Source: an uncultured Sphingobacteriaceae bacterium | Lineage (GTDB): Bacteria; Bacteroidota; Bacteroidia; Sphingobacteriales; Sphingobacteriaceae | Reading direction: 5' to 3' | Assembly (NCBI GenBank): GCA_946887045.1 | Contig: CAMPKC010000033.1 | Location: forward strand, 1 to 50,168 | Length of the DNA: 50,168 nt | Part shown: in pieces, positions 17,964 to 26,933 of the stretch | Position numbering within the stretch: the stretch's first letter is position 1 | Layout of the letters: every line of letters begins with the position of its first letter | Notes under the pieces: generated by a model | What the model was told of the DNA's origin: nothing | The model's input: the letters and a program-made list of their open reading frames with translations, nothing else | Database searches by the model: none | Position numbers and translations under genes: made by a program

Positions 17964-19892
17964 CTATTTGTCATTAAATACCATGACGAACCCACCATTC
18001 GGTTTAACCGTAACTTTGGTATTTTGTTGTGCAGATATGCTATTTCGAATAAACGACAGATCCTCGTTGCCATCCGTAATTATACTCCCTGATCCTTTAA
18101 TAAAAGATAAATCCAGATTTAAATCCTTAGACTGATTTTCGCCGTTAATACCAGCTACATACCAGGTGCTGCCCGATTTTCGTGCAATTACCGCCAGTTT
18201 ACCCGGATATCCGTCAACAAATTTAACATCATCCCAGTTAACTGGTAATTTACGTAAAAATCCTTTAACGTAATCAGGCATGTGACTCATCCCTTCAGGC
18301 GTTTCTGCCATGTGCTGCACTCCCGACAAATAAATAACTGAAGTAGCTAATTCAAATGCACTGGTGGTTCTTCTTTTGATATTCGGAATTTTATACAAAG
18401 CCATCGGAGTAAAATCCATCGGGTCAAAAACATTCCTGGTAAAAGGAATTGTTGCAGCATGTGTTGGCTCCTGATCTGCGCCCGCTTGTTCAAATGTGAT
18501 AAACTCCATTCCTTTAATTGATTCCATCGTCATCAAGTTTGGATAGGTTCTTTGCCAACCACGTGGAAGTGTGGCTCCGTGGAAATTTACAAGCAGTTTA
18601 TATTTTGCGGCATCCTGCATAATATCATGGTAATAAGCAATCATAGACTGACCATCGCCGCCAAAGAAATCCATCTTCATTCCTTTGATACCCATTTTTT
18701 GAAGCCGGCTAAACTCTTCCTTTCTTTTTTCAGCCGTTATTAATTTATCTTTAGGAGTATACTTTACTGTGTTCCAGGCTCCGGCAGAATTATACCATAA
18801 AATAAGATCTACGTTCTTAGTCTTTCCGTAGTCGGCAAGTTCCTGAATTTTCTCATAGCCAATCTTTCTATCCCAATCGGCATCAATCAGACAATACTTC
18901 CAGTTCATATCAGAGGCATAGTCAATAAAACGCTTCTGGACATTATAAACGGTAGAATCATCTTTTAATAACACCCAACTCCAAGATGAGATTCCGGGTT
19001 TGATATAAGATTTATCTGTATCAATACTTGGCTTGGCGAGATCCGTTCCTAGTGTAGACTCGACTATGGTATTTAATGAGCCAACGGTTATCACTCTCCA
19101 TGGCGTAAACCACGGAAGTGCTGATTGCGGATTCGCAACTCCGCCAGTAAACACCTCGCGTGGGTCAGCAAAACCGACTTTATATTCTCCATCCGGTGAT
19201 TTTTGCTGTAAGCGAGTGCCGCAATAATTTCTTTCTAAACCAGCTTCAGTAATCAATAACCAATTATTACCTGCGCTAAAAAGAGCCGGATATACCCAAC
19301 CCGCGTTTGTTGGAGAGGGAGTTCCCACGGCAATGCCTTTTTGATAAAGCTCTTCGTAAGATGGATTGGTTTGCTCCCAGCCGGTTTTGGCAACCGACAT
19401 TGGCTGAAGCCAGGCCTTCGTACTTTCAGGGAAATTAAATGAGGTAATTTCTTCGGTCAGCTTCTTTGTATCTGCTGAATATTCGGGGAAATAATAACGA
19501 AATGCCACCCCATCATTTGAAACCTGGAAAATAATATCCATTAGTTTGCCATTGCGACTTTTTACTCGAAAAACCTGCTTATTAGCTTTATAATTATTAA
19601 TTCTCTTTTTCGAAGTGAGCAGTTCATACTTATCTGAAATAGTATACACTGGCGATGCAGATATTAATGAAAGCGCCGTACTAAAGCTCTCATCTTCCCT
19701 GATCAAACCTAAGCTGGAATTTTCAAGGACAGTTGCTTTTTGGGAAAGAACGGAATAGATTGCACGCCCTTTATTATCTACAGAAAACTGAACAGAGATA
19801 TTTTTGTCAGGACTCTGAAGTGTATGTATGGTTTGTGCAAAGCCAGTAACACTACCAGCAGATATAAACATTAACAATAAAACTTTTTTCAT
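17964..19892 (-). CDS. GH97 glycosidase (retaining alpha-galactosidase / beta-L-arabinopyranosidase type)
   Basis: 642 aa with signal peptide (…SAGSVTGFAQ). It has the three-part GH97 layout: N-terminal beta-sandwich with SPDKNISVQFSV, central barrel (about 275-540) with ISSWSWVL and CLIDADWD, and a C-terminal beta domain. KGMKMDFFGGDGQ puts an Asp (D408) at the nucleophile place of retaining GH97 members, while inverting alpha-glucosidases such as SusB use glutamates. NFHGATLPRGWQRTYPNLMTMESIKG is also typical. Retaining GH97 enzymes include alpha-galactosidases and beta-L-arabinopyranosidases, both sensible here. A proposed AraR operator lies upstream, past the galM terminator, so this gene starts its own transcription unit. 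Confidence 0.85.
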   Translation of the reverse strand: MKKVLLLMFISAGSVTGFAQTIHTLQSPDKNISVQFSVDNKGRAIYSVLSQKATVLENSSLGLIREDESFSTALSLISASPVYTISDKYELLTSKKRINNYKANKQVFRVKSRNGKLMDIIFQVSNDGVAFRYYFPEYSADTKKLTEEITSFNFPESTKAWLQPMSVAKTGWEQTNPSYEELYQKGIAVGTPSPTNAGWVYPALFSAGNNWLLITEAGLERNYCGTRLQQKSPDGEYKVGFADPREVFTGGVANPQSALPWFTPWRVITVGSLNTIVESTLGTDLAKPSIDTDKSYIKPGISSWSWVLLKDDSTVYNVQKRFIDYASDMNWKYCLIDADWDRKIGYEKIQELADYGKTKNVDLILWYNSAGAWNTVKYTPKDKLITAEKRKEEFSRLQKMGIKGMKMDFFGGDGQSMIAYYHDIMQDAAKYKLLVNFHGATLPRGWQRTYPNLMTMESIKGMEFITFEQAGADQEPTHAATIPFTRNVFDPMDFTPMALYKIPNIKRRTTSAFELATSVIYLSGVQHMAETPEGMSHMPDYVKGFLRKLPVNWDDVKFVDGYPGKLAVIARKSGSTWYVAGINGENQSKDLNLDLSFIKGSGSIITDGNEDLSFIRNSISAQQNTKVTVKPNGGFVMVFNDK

Positions 19893-19980
19893 AAAACCTT
19901 GCAGGTGTTAGGACTTAATAATGGTTTCGGCTAAGAATTAGCGCCTGTAATTTATCACAAAAAACAGAACTATTAAAATT

Positions 19981-19999
19981 TAATGTCAAAATAACACTT
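19981..19999 (-). promoter_or_regulatory. Proposed AraR operator upstream of GH97
   Basis: TAATGT-N7-ACACTT with core TGTCAAAATAACA. It matches five other sites in the locus. It lies about 90 bases before the GH97 start and just past the galM terminator. On the minus strand it contains TTGACA, a possible -33 element, but no good -7 box follows at the right distance. Confidence 0.55.
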
Positions 20000-20019
20000 A
20001 AAACAGCTCGGCATAGCTC

Positions 20020-20056
20020 CATAAAAAAAGCCCTTCCCAATATTGAGAAAGGCTTT
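20020..20056 (-). terminator. Rho-independent terminator after galM
   Basis: Minus-strand stem of twelve pairs (AAAGCCTTTCTC / GGGAAGGGCTTT, two G-U pairs, loop AATATT) followed by a run of seven T. The G-U pairs work only in the minus-strand RNA, which supports the direction. Confidence 0.85.
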
Positions 20057-20075
20057 CGTAGATTTTAGAAACTTA

Positions 20076-21248
20076 TTACTGAGCTGTAAACTTATAAATC
20101 GTTGAAGTTTTATATGTTTCGCCAGGCTTTAAAGTTGTAGTAGGGAACGAAGGCTTATTAGGAGAATCAGGAAAATGTTGTGTTTCAAGGCAAAAGCCAT
20201 TACGGAACGGATATGCTTTGCCAGCTTTTCCGTCATTTTCTTTTCCTTCCATAAAGTTTCCACCATAGAACTGAATTCCAGGCTCGGTAGTTAACACCTC
20301 CATACTGATGCCGGTTTTAGGGCCGGTAATAGTAGCAGCTTGTTTCATGGTAGTATCGCCATTTGTTAAAACGAAGTTGTGATCGTAGCCTTTACCAAGC
20401 TTCAACTGAGCATCGTCAGCTTCAACTCTCTGTCCAACCGGAGTTGGCTTTGTAAAATCAAATGGAGTACCCGCAACATCTTTAAGCTCGCCTGTAGGAA
20501 TCAAAGCTGCATCAACCGGGGTAAATTTATCGGCATTAATTTTAAGAATGTGGTCGTTTATATCACCAGTACCATCACCGTTCAGGTTAAAATAAGTATG
20601 GTTGGTTAAGTTTACAACAGTCACTTTATCCGTAGTCGCTGTGTAATCTATTTTAAGAGCATTATCATCGGTTAAAGAATAAACCACTTTGGTCGTCAGA
20701 TTTCCAGGGAAACCTTCTTCTCCGTCTTTAGAAACATACGACAACTCAAGAGTGTAATCGTTCGGCATAGTTGCGTCCCAAACACGGACATGAAAACCTG
20801 TTGGACCACCGTGTAACGACGCTGGACCATTATTGGCCGCAAGTTTATACGTTGCTCCATCCAATTTAAATTGAGCATTCCCGATGCGATTGCCGTAACG
20901 CCCTATTATGGCTCCAAAATATGGCTCATTCGCCTTTTGATAACCTGATAGCTTTTCATAACCCAGTGCAACATCGGTCATTTTTCCGTCCTTGTCCGGA
21001 ACAATGATGCTGACAACCCTGCCACCAAAGTTGGTAATTGCTACTTGCATATTGTTTGCGTTCTTTAACACAAAAAGATCAGTTTGTTTACCATCTACGG
21101 TATCCTGGTAATTGGCTCTGCTGGGAATCATATTTGATATTGAATCTGTATGGGTTGAATCTGAATCATTAGATGCTTGCCTGGACGAATCACACGCTGA
21201 AAAAGACACGACACCGGCGGCTAAAATTAGCAATAAGTTAATTTTCAT
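20076..21248 (-). CDS. galM: Aldose 1-epimerase (mutarotase), lipoprotein
   Basis: Interconverts the alpha and beta anomers of free aldoses such as galactose or arabinose. 390 aa with a lipoprotein signal (SFSAC, then DSSRQ). The GalM fold has NFGGRVVSIIVPDKDGKMTDVALGYEKLSGY, PYFGAIIGRYGNRIGNA, NNGPASLHGG, NLTNHTYFNLNG and a closing FCLETQHFPDSPN, with the conserved His pair and Glu of the family. The lipidated export is notable, since galM of enteric bacteria is cytoplasmic. It has its own proposed promoter and AraR operator upstream and a terminator downstream, so it appears to be transcribed alone in the middle of the cluster. Confidence 0.92.
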   Translation of the reverse strand: MKINLLLILAAGVVSFSACDSSRQASNDSDSTHTDSISNMIPSRANYQDTVDGKQTDLFVLKNANNMQVAITNFGGRVVSIIVPDKDGKMTDVALGYEKLSGYQKANEPYFGAIIGRYGNRIGNAQFKLDGATYKLAANNGPASLHGGPTGFHVRVWDATMPNDYTLELSYVSKDGEEGFPGNLTTKVVYSLTDDNALKIDYTATTDKVTVVNLTNHTYFNLNGDGTGDINDHILKINADKFTPVDAALIPTGELKDVAGTPFDFTKPTPVGQRVEADDAQLKLGKGYDHNFVLTNGDTTMKQAATITGPKTGISMEVLTTEPGIQFYGGNFMEGKENDGKAGKAYPFRNGFCLETQHFPDSPNKPSFPTTTLKPGETYKTSTIYKFTAQ

Positions 21249-21280
21249 TCTAGTTTATTTTAGGTTAAAAGATTAATGGG

Positions 21281-21312
21281 CTAAAGTAATTTATTATTTC
21301 TAAAATTGTCAA
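21281..21312 (-). promoter_or_regulatory. Promoter of galM
   Basis: On the minus strand TTG (21310-21312), 21 bases, then TACTTTAG (21281-21288). This fits the Bacteroidota consensus TTG-N19-21-TAnnTTTG with one mismatch. The -33 element lies inside the operator at 21304-21322. Confidence 0.55.
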
Positions 21313-21322
21313 TACAACAATT
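21304..21322 (-). promoter_or_regulatory. Proposed AraR operator at galM
   Basis: AATTGT-N7-ACAATT, a perfect six-base inverted repeat around a seven-base spacer, with core TGTCAATACAACA. It covers the -33 element of the galM promoter. Confidence 0.65.
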
Positions 21323-21366
21323 ATTTATTTAAAAAAATTCTTTACCACGACTAATAAACGCTTGCT

Positions 21367-23730
21367 CTATTTTAACAATCTGAGGTAGTAAATTCCTCCC
21401 GCAGTAGAATTTGGATGCGCGGCGAACTTCACTTTTAATGGCTTCCCCGAGAATTTTCTTATCAGCTCAAGTGGTATAGAATAATCAACATCAATAAATT
21501 TGTCACCAGAGGTTCCATCTAACTTTACAGTTTCCAGCAAAAAATCATTCAAGTAGATATCGAAATTTCTTCCGCTATCCCTACCGTAATAAGTAACACG
21601 AAGCACTTTTGCATTTTTATCGGGATTTTTGAGATCATAACTGAACCAGCCTTGTGCATGGCGCCAGTGCCTGTCTTTAAAAACCCCTGCTTCGGTTCTG
21701 TCGCCCTGAAAATTATGATCAGATTCCGGCTGCTGCTCTCCGGGAGCCACCTGATCAATGGTACTCGCTTCAAGTGAAAGTTTAAGGCGCTCCATCTCAC
21801 GTAAAAGCTTTTGCGAAGCTTCAAGCTTTTCAACAGTATTCACAGGCCAGTATAGCATATAACGAGTATCATGTAACTGGAAGAAGGGAACAAACTCCAG
21901 GTTCTTATACTTTTCCTGATAGATAAGATCTGAAGCCTTATAAGTGAATGGCTTTGTTTTTACCGGCTCTAAAACCGGTTCGAACCTATTCGTTGATGAA
22001 ATAATTAAGGGAGCATCTTCCAAAGAATACAAGGGACCGTTTGCAATATGTCCCATACGGCTGTCGTCGGCGATTAGTCCGTCGAGATCCTTCGTTCCAG
22101 TTGCTGCCCCCAGAACGATGGGGCCATGAACAAAAGAGATCCAGTTTGAATTGTCGGGCAAAGGCTCTGCTTTAGTATGCATAGGAAGTTCAACAGAAAC
22201 AATATCCCCATTTTTCCATTTCCGTGATATAGAAACATAGGACGAGGAGTTGGGAACTGCATCAACAGAAACATTATTTACCCGAACTTTCATTTGACCT
22301 TGTTTCACCCAAGAAGGATGCCTTAAATGAAGTACGAACTTCTTTGATTTTTTAAGCTGAAGTTTGATATCAGAGGTTTCCTGAAAAGGAAATTTCGTAT
22401 TCTGAACTAAATTAATTCCTTTTTCTTTCCAATTTAAAGTGGATGCAATAAAAAGATTTACATAAATATCTTTCTCGTTATGAGCATAAATCAGCTCGCC
22501 GTATTTTCCATGATTCTCTAATCCTGAACCTACACAGCACCAAAAACTCTGGTCGACTTTTGAATACACCCGGTAATGTTGCGGTCTTATAGGAGTAAAA
22601 TACACAAAGCCTCCCTTTTCGGGATGTTGAGATGAAAGTATATGATTGTAAGTAGCCCGCTCGTAATAATCGATATATTTTAGTTTCGGATCTGACAAAA
22701 ACAAATGCTTGCTTAACTTGAGCATGTTGTACGAATTGCAGGTTTCCGGTCCTTCTTTCGATTCAATCATTGTAGAAAAATCGTTAGCTGGATTGAAATG
22801 CTCACGCACGCTGTTTCCGCCTATAGAAGTTGTCCGGTTCTGAACTACAGTTTCCCAAAAGAAGTTTGAGGCACCTGCCCAATCTTTATCTCCCGATTCC
22901 TCTGCCACACGCATAAATCCGATCACTTTCGGGATCTGGGTATTTGCGTGTAAACCGGTTAACGCATCTTTTTTCTCCAAAAGGGGATTAAGAATAGTCT
23001 GGTGAGAGAACTTCCTTGCCAGCTCCAGATATTTTTTGTCGCCGGTAATGGAAGCTACATCAGCAAAAACTTCATTCATGCCTCCGTGCTCGCTACGTAG
23101 CATAGTTTGGATCTGCTGATCCGAAAGTTTGGATGTAAGATCAAGACACCAGTCAGAAAGTCTGATTAAAACCGTTTTTGCCTTCTGATTTCCTGCGATT
23201 AAATAGGCATCCACTAAACCTGCATACAGCTTATGAATATTATACCACGGAACCCATTTTTTATTCAAAGAGAATCCCCCTGCGTCTATCTTTCCATTTG
23301 CAACATCTTCCCACATCGCCTTTCCACCGGGGATACCACCAACATAGCCGTTTCCGTTTTTCTGCTGACAGGTTTCGATTTGATCAATCATATAATTCAG
23401 GCGCCTTTGCAACTCCCGGTCTCCTGTAGAAGCAAACATTAAGGATAATGCAGAAAGATAATGACCGCCGATGTGGCCATCAAGACCGGTATTTTCCCAG
23501 TTTCCATAGCTTACGGCTTTGGTTTCAATGCCCGCCTCTTTTAAATAAGGCGCAAGCAGCCTGTCGGGATCCAAAGCGAGAATATATTTTAAGTCGGTTT
23601 GTTGAGCCTGCTTAAACGGGCCATCCAATAACCTTACTTCGGACAATGGGAAGATTTTCAAGGTATGGCTTTGCCCATATCCTTGAAAGACCAACACTGA
23701 TAAGATCAATACACAAAGGAAATTTTTCAT
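21367..23730 (-). CDS. GH127/GH146 beta-L-arabinofuranosidase
   Basis: Releases beta-linked L-arabinofuranose. 787 aa with a signal peptide (…LVFQGYGQS). The N-terminal (alpha/alpha)6 barrel (DUF1680) carries the zinc-thiolate site of the clan: E329 and C331 in GPETC, C398 and C399 in SFWCCVGSG, spaced like E338, C340, C417 and C418 of HypBA1. E310 in SVREHF is a candidate acid/base. Beta-sandwich domains follow (MGHIANGPLYSLEDAP resembles DUF4986), and residues about 655-787 resemble DUF6805. This extended C-terminus and the arabinan context look more like GH146 than GH127, but the two cannot be separated by eye. The gap to galM is 118 bases and to GH43 is 69 bases. Confidence 0.88.
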   Translation of the reverse strand: MKNFLCVLILSVLVFQGYGQSHTLKIFPLSEVRLLDGPFKQAQQTDLKYILALDPDRLLAPYLKEAGIETKAVSYGNWENTGLDGHIGGHYLSALSLMFASTGDRELQRRLNYMIDQIETCQQKNGNGYVGGIPGGKAMWEDVANGKIDAGGFSLNKKWVPWYNIHKLYAGLVDAYLIAGNQKAKTVLIRLSDWCLDLTSKLSDQQIQTMLRSEHGGMNEVFADVASITGDKKYLELARKFSHQTILNPLLEKKDALTGLHANTQIPKVIGFMRVAEESGDKDWAGASNFFWETVVQNRTTSIGGNSVREHFNPANDFSTMIESKEGPETCNSYNMLKLSKHLFLSDPKLKYIDYYERATYNHILSSQHPEKGGFVYFTPIRPQHYRVYSKVDQSFWCCVGSGLENHGKYGELIYAHNEKDIYVNLFIASTLNWKEKGINLVQNTKFPFQETSDIKLQLKKSKKFVLHLRHPSWVKQGQMKVRVNNVSVDAVPNSSSYVSISRKWKNGDIVSVELPMHTKAEPLPDNSNWISFVHGPIVLGAATGTKDLDGLIADDSRMGHIANGPLYSLEDAPLIISSTNRFEPVLEPVKTKPFTYKASDLIYQEKYKNLEFVPFFQLHDTRYMLYWPVNTVEKLEASQKLLREMERLKLSLEASTIDQVAPGEQQPESDHNFQGDRTEAGVFKDRHWRHAQGWFSYDLKNPDKNAKVLRVTYYGRDSGRNFDIYLNDFLLETVKLDGTSGDKFIDVDYSIPLELIRKFSGKPLKVKFAAHPNSTAGGIYYLRLLK

Positions 23731-23799
23731 TTCATCATTTATTATTAAGACGCTGATTACAGGTTAAAGATTATCCGCATAACGATCCTAAAAACCTCT

Positions 23800-24801
23800 C
23801 TATTTCAAATAAGGCCATTTCTTTTTATCCCAGGATAGCTTTTCAATACGCAATTTAGACCTTCCTTTGTCAGAGGCATCATATCCGTGAAAGACGAGAT
23901 AGTCTGTATTATCAAACGTATAAACAGAATTATGCCCTACCCCATACCAGTTCTTATCTCCTTCGAGCAATAAGGTACCGCCCGCCTGCGCCATTGACAC
24001 TCCATTTTTATCCAGATATGGTCCAGTCACTTTTTTCGACCTTCCGACAATCATTTTATACGTACTATTCGGACCTTTACAGCAATAATCCGTTGATGCA
24101 AATAGATAGTAATATTTTCCTTTTTTAAAGATAAACGGAGCTTCTATGGCATTTCCACCAGCATCTTTTGGATTATCATCTACTGAGGGAGGATTTTCGG
24201 CCGAAGGGCTTTTTTTACGACTGGCAATTGTAGGAAGGTTTTCAGGACTTTCTGCAATGCTCATTCGGTCTTTACTAAGCTTTACAAGCTTCAATCCATC
24301 CCAGAAAGAACCAAAAGACATATATGGCGTTCCTTTTTTATCAGTAACGATATTTGGATCAATAGCATTCCAATTAGTTTTTCCGGGATACGATTGTATC
24401 ACTTCGCCATGATCTATCCATTTATACTCCGGGCTTAAGGGATCTAGCGTTGTATTTGTAGCGAGGCCAATGGCCGAAGTATTTTTACCGAAAGCGGATA
24501 CCGAGTAATAGAGATAATATTTCCCGTCATAATAACTGATATCGGGCGCCCATATATGTCCCTTGAACGTCGGAATTGCTTTAACAGCCCATACAGGTGC
24601 TTCCGAAAACACAGGCTCCTCCTTTTTCCATTCTTTCAAATTCTTAGACGACCACACAGAGATACCCATTCCTGTACAAAACAGATAATACGTATCTCCC
24701 TGCTTTGCCATCACCGGATCGTGGACGGAAATATTTGTTTGTAAATCCTGGGCACTTAAACCCAGGCTAAAAAGCAACAGAAAACATATTAGTTTAAACA
24801 T
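23800..24801 (-). CDS. GH43 arabinan hydrolase, 333 aa
   Basis: Probable endo-1,5-alpha-L-arabinanase or exo-acting arabinosidase. Signal peptide MFKLICFLLLFSLGLSAQ. The five-bladed GH43 propeller shows the catalytic base Asp in SVHDPVMAKQGDTYYLFCTG, the pKa-modulating Asp in NAIDPNIVTDKKGTPYMSFGSFWDG, and the acid Glu in IEAPFIFKKGKYYYLFAS. It also has GHIWAPDISYYDGKYYLYYS. No C-terminal extra domain. It starts one base after the stop of the upstream GH51 gene, so both are surely on one message. A periplasmic place is likely. Confidence 0.9.
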   Translation of the reverse strand: MFKLICFLLLFSLGLSAQDLQTNISVHDPVMAKQGDTYYLFCTGMGISVWSSKNLKEWKKEEPVFSEAPVWAVKAIPTFKGHIWAPDISYYDGKYYLYYSVSAFGKNTSAIGLATNTTLDPLSPEYKWIDHGEVIQSYPGKTNWNAIDPNIVTDKKGTPYMSFGSFWDGLKLVKLSKDRMSIAESPENLPTIASRKKSPSAENPPSVDDNPKDAGGNAIEAPFIFKKGKYYYLFASTDYCCKGPNSTYKMIVGRSKKVTGPYLDKNGVSMAQAGGTLLLEGDKNWYGVGHNSVYTFDNTDYLVFHGYDASDKGRSKLRIEKLSWDKKKWPYLK

Positions 24802-24802
24802 G

Positions 24803-26782
24803 TTATTTCATTTTAACCCGGATGACATTGAATGAATAAGGCGCCAGATCAGCCTTAACTTTCTTATCTTTAAAAGACACTTGTTTTTGCTTAGGACTAA
24901 TTTCCATTGGCTTGTCTAAAGAGTTTACAGCTTCTAAGGCGTTTGACGATACCGCCGTGATAGTTCCTTTCGATTGAAGCTTTACTCCATCGACTGCGAA
25001 ATCAACATTGCGTGCCTTATCAGAGTTATTTACTATTTTAATAATAAGGTCTTTTGTGGCTTTGTCAATTGTTGCCGATGCATAATATCCATCCTGACCG
25101 GTTACATTTTGATTATTCAATGTGATCGGAACAACGTTAGTTCCTTTGTTTGTTGAATACAGTTTTTGAACATGATAATTAGGAGTTCCGTACGAACGTA
25201 AGTTATCAACCCAGATCATGTCAGGAGTCCATTGCCAGCCATCGACATGGGCAAACAAGGGTGCGTAAGAAGCCATAACAACCACATCAGCATTACGCTC
25301 TAAACCTGTTAAAAACGCTGCTTCCGCGATAGCTGTCTGCCAATTGTTTTTATTATTCACGCTAACCGTTTTATCGCTTTGTGCCGCATACTCGCCGGCA
25401 AAAACTTTTGATCCATTTCTGGGATAATTATCGTACCGGGCAGCATTCTCAAGGAACCACTCCGGACGGCGGTAGAAATGCTCATCAATAATATCGGCAT
25501 TCATTTTACGCAATTCGGTATTCAGAAAATCAAATCGCTCGCCACTGGGATCTGTACCCGAACTGTTTACGAGCTGAATGTTTGGATATTTGTCTTTTAT
25601 CGCTTTGGTGAAGATCTTTAAACGTTCAATATACTGAGGGCCCCAATTTTCGTTTCCGACACCTAACATTTTCAAATTGAAAGGCTTCGGATGTCCCATT
25701 TCTGCCCGCACTTTACCCCATTTAGAAGTCGCATCTCCGTTAGCAAACTCGATCAGATCCAACGCATCCTGAACATAGGGTTCCAGTTGATCAAGAGGCA
25801 CAACTTCTGCAGTATTAAACTGGCAGGCCATACCGCAATTCAAAATTGGCAGAGCCTGTGCACCTATATCTTCAGCTATCTGGAAATACTCAAAAAATCC
25901 TAAGCCAAAAGTTTGAAAATAATCTGGCGTGGGGCGATGAGCAAACTCAGAATTCCAGCGGTTAACAATTAATTCACGATTTTCAATGGGACCGATAGTT
26001 TTCTTCCACTGATATCGAACAGAAAGATCGTGACCTTCGACAATGCATCCGCCCGGAAAACGTAAAAAGCCTGGTTTCATGTCAGCAAGCAACTGAACCA
26101 TATCGGCACGCATGCCGCCTTTCCTGCCCTTCCAGGTATCAGAGGGAAAAAGCGAGATCATGTCTAAATCGATAGTTCCGTTTCCTTCAAACCAAATGTT
26201 AAATTTTCCTTTTTGCTCGGTAGCTGTGGCGTTAAAGCTTACAGACTGTTTTTTCCAATCGGTACCAGAACCTGCAGGCACTAATTCTCCTTTTCCAATT
26301 ACTTCATTTTTAGCGTTTAGTAGCTCTAAATGCATTTTAATTCCCGGAGCAGCCTGCCTGTACATTACCGAAAAATCATAACGCAGGCCATCTTTTATTC
26401 CTATTCCGCGAAAACCTTCGTTGGTCAATCCCATATCGCCTTTCGCTTTATTATTTACATTCACCCGAAGGAAACGCGGATTTGCACTGTTAGCTTCCTG
26501 GCGGTTTAGTACCAAAATATCACCTTCATCCTTTTTGCCCTGAACGGTCCAGCCCATTAAAGGTTTATAGAATTCGAAAGAGCGGTTTTTTATAAGTTCT
26601 GCATAAATCCCTCCGTCGGCTCCCATGTTGATATCTTCAAAAAATACACCCCACATGGTTGGAGATACATCAGCTTTAGACTGATTTGCCTTGATGGTAA
26701 AGGTTTGCGACTGCGCAACGCTGTCAAAAAAGATCCCTGAAGCGAGCAGAATCAAAGACAGTAGATTGAATATTTTTTTCAT
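24803..26782 (-). CDS. GH51 alpha-L-arabinofuranosidase, large form (659 aa)
   Basis: Removes alpha-L-arabinofuranosyl side chains. Signal peptide (…SGIFFDSVAQSQ). An N-terminal beta-sandwich of about 190 residues like a carbohydrate-binding module (IKANQSKADVSPTMWGVFFEDIN, then KMHLELLNAKNEVIG) precedes the GH51 barrel. The acid/base is E378 in GVGNENWG and the nucleophile E464 in VFAGEYAAQ. A C-terminal beta domain (VVPITLNNQN... to PYSFNVIRVKMK) matches the GH51 C-terminal domain. It is first in a unit with the GH43 gene. A proposed AraR operator lies about 60 bases upstream, beyond the hairpin that ends the upstream unit. Confidence 0.93.
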   Translation of the reverse strand: MKKIFNLLSLILLASGIFFDSVAQSQTFTIKANQSKADVSPTMWGVFFEDINMGADGGIYAELIKNRSFEFYKPLMGWTVQGKKDEGDILVLNRQEANSANPRFLRVNVNNKAKGDMGLTNEGFRGIGIKDGLRYDFSVMYRQAAPGIKMHLELLNAKNEVIGKGELVPAGSGTDWKKQSVSFNATATEQKGKFNIWFEGNGTIDLDMISLFPSDTWKGRKGGMRADMVQLLADMKPGFLRFPGGCIVEGHDLSVRYQWKKTIGPIENRELIVNRWNSEFAHRPTPDYFQTFGLGFFEYFQIAEDIGAQALPILNCGMACQFNTAEVVPLDQLEPYVQDALDLIEFANGDATSKWGKVRAEMGHPKPFNLKMLGVGNENWGPQYIERLKIFTKAIKDKYPNIQLVNSSGTDPSGERFDFLNTELRKMNADIIDEHFYRRPEWFLENAARYDNYPRNGSKVFAGEYAAQSDKTVSVNNKNNWQTAIAEAAFLTGLERNADVVVMASYAPLFAHVDGWQWTPDMIWVDNLRSYGTPNYHVQKLYSTNKGTNVVPITLNNQNVTGQDGYYASATIDKATKDLIIKIVNNSDKARNVDFAVDGVKLQSKGTITAVSSNALEAVNSLDKPMEISPKQKQVSFKDKKVKADLAPYSFNVIRVKMK

Positions 26783-26840
26783 TATATCTTGATAGAATTG
26801 AATTTTAAGAATAATTGGTGGTCTAAAGATATTAAATAAT

Positions 26841-26859
26841 AAATGTCATTAGAACAATT
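26841..26859 (-). promoter_or_regulatory. Proposed AraR operator upstream of GH51
   Basis: AAATGT-N7-ACAATT with core TGTCATTAGAACA. A -7-like box TATCTTTA (minus strand, 26824-26831) lies about 15 bases downstream. That spacing is shorter than the consensus, so the promoter itself is uncertain. Confidence 0.6.
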
Positions 26860-26880
26860 AATAAAAATTTTACAGCATAA

Positions 26881-26921
26881 AGCATGAAACCTGCCGTACA
26901 AAATACAGCAGGCTTCATGCT
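26881..26921 (-). terminator. Long hairpin after the lipoprotein GH43 gene
   Basis: Fourteen-base stem, AGCATGAAGCCTGC / GCAGGTTTCATGCT on the minus strand with one G-U pair, and a 13-base loop. The wobble is formed only in minus-strand RNA. The following sequence (TTATGCTG) is not a good T-run, so it may be a partial terminator or an RNA 3'-end protector. Confidence 0.65.
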
Positions 26922-26933
26922 AAGTATTTAAAA

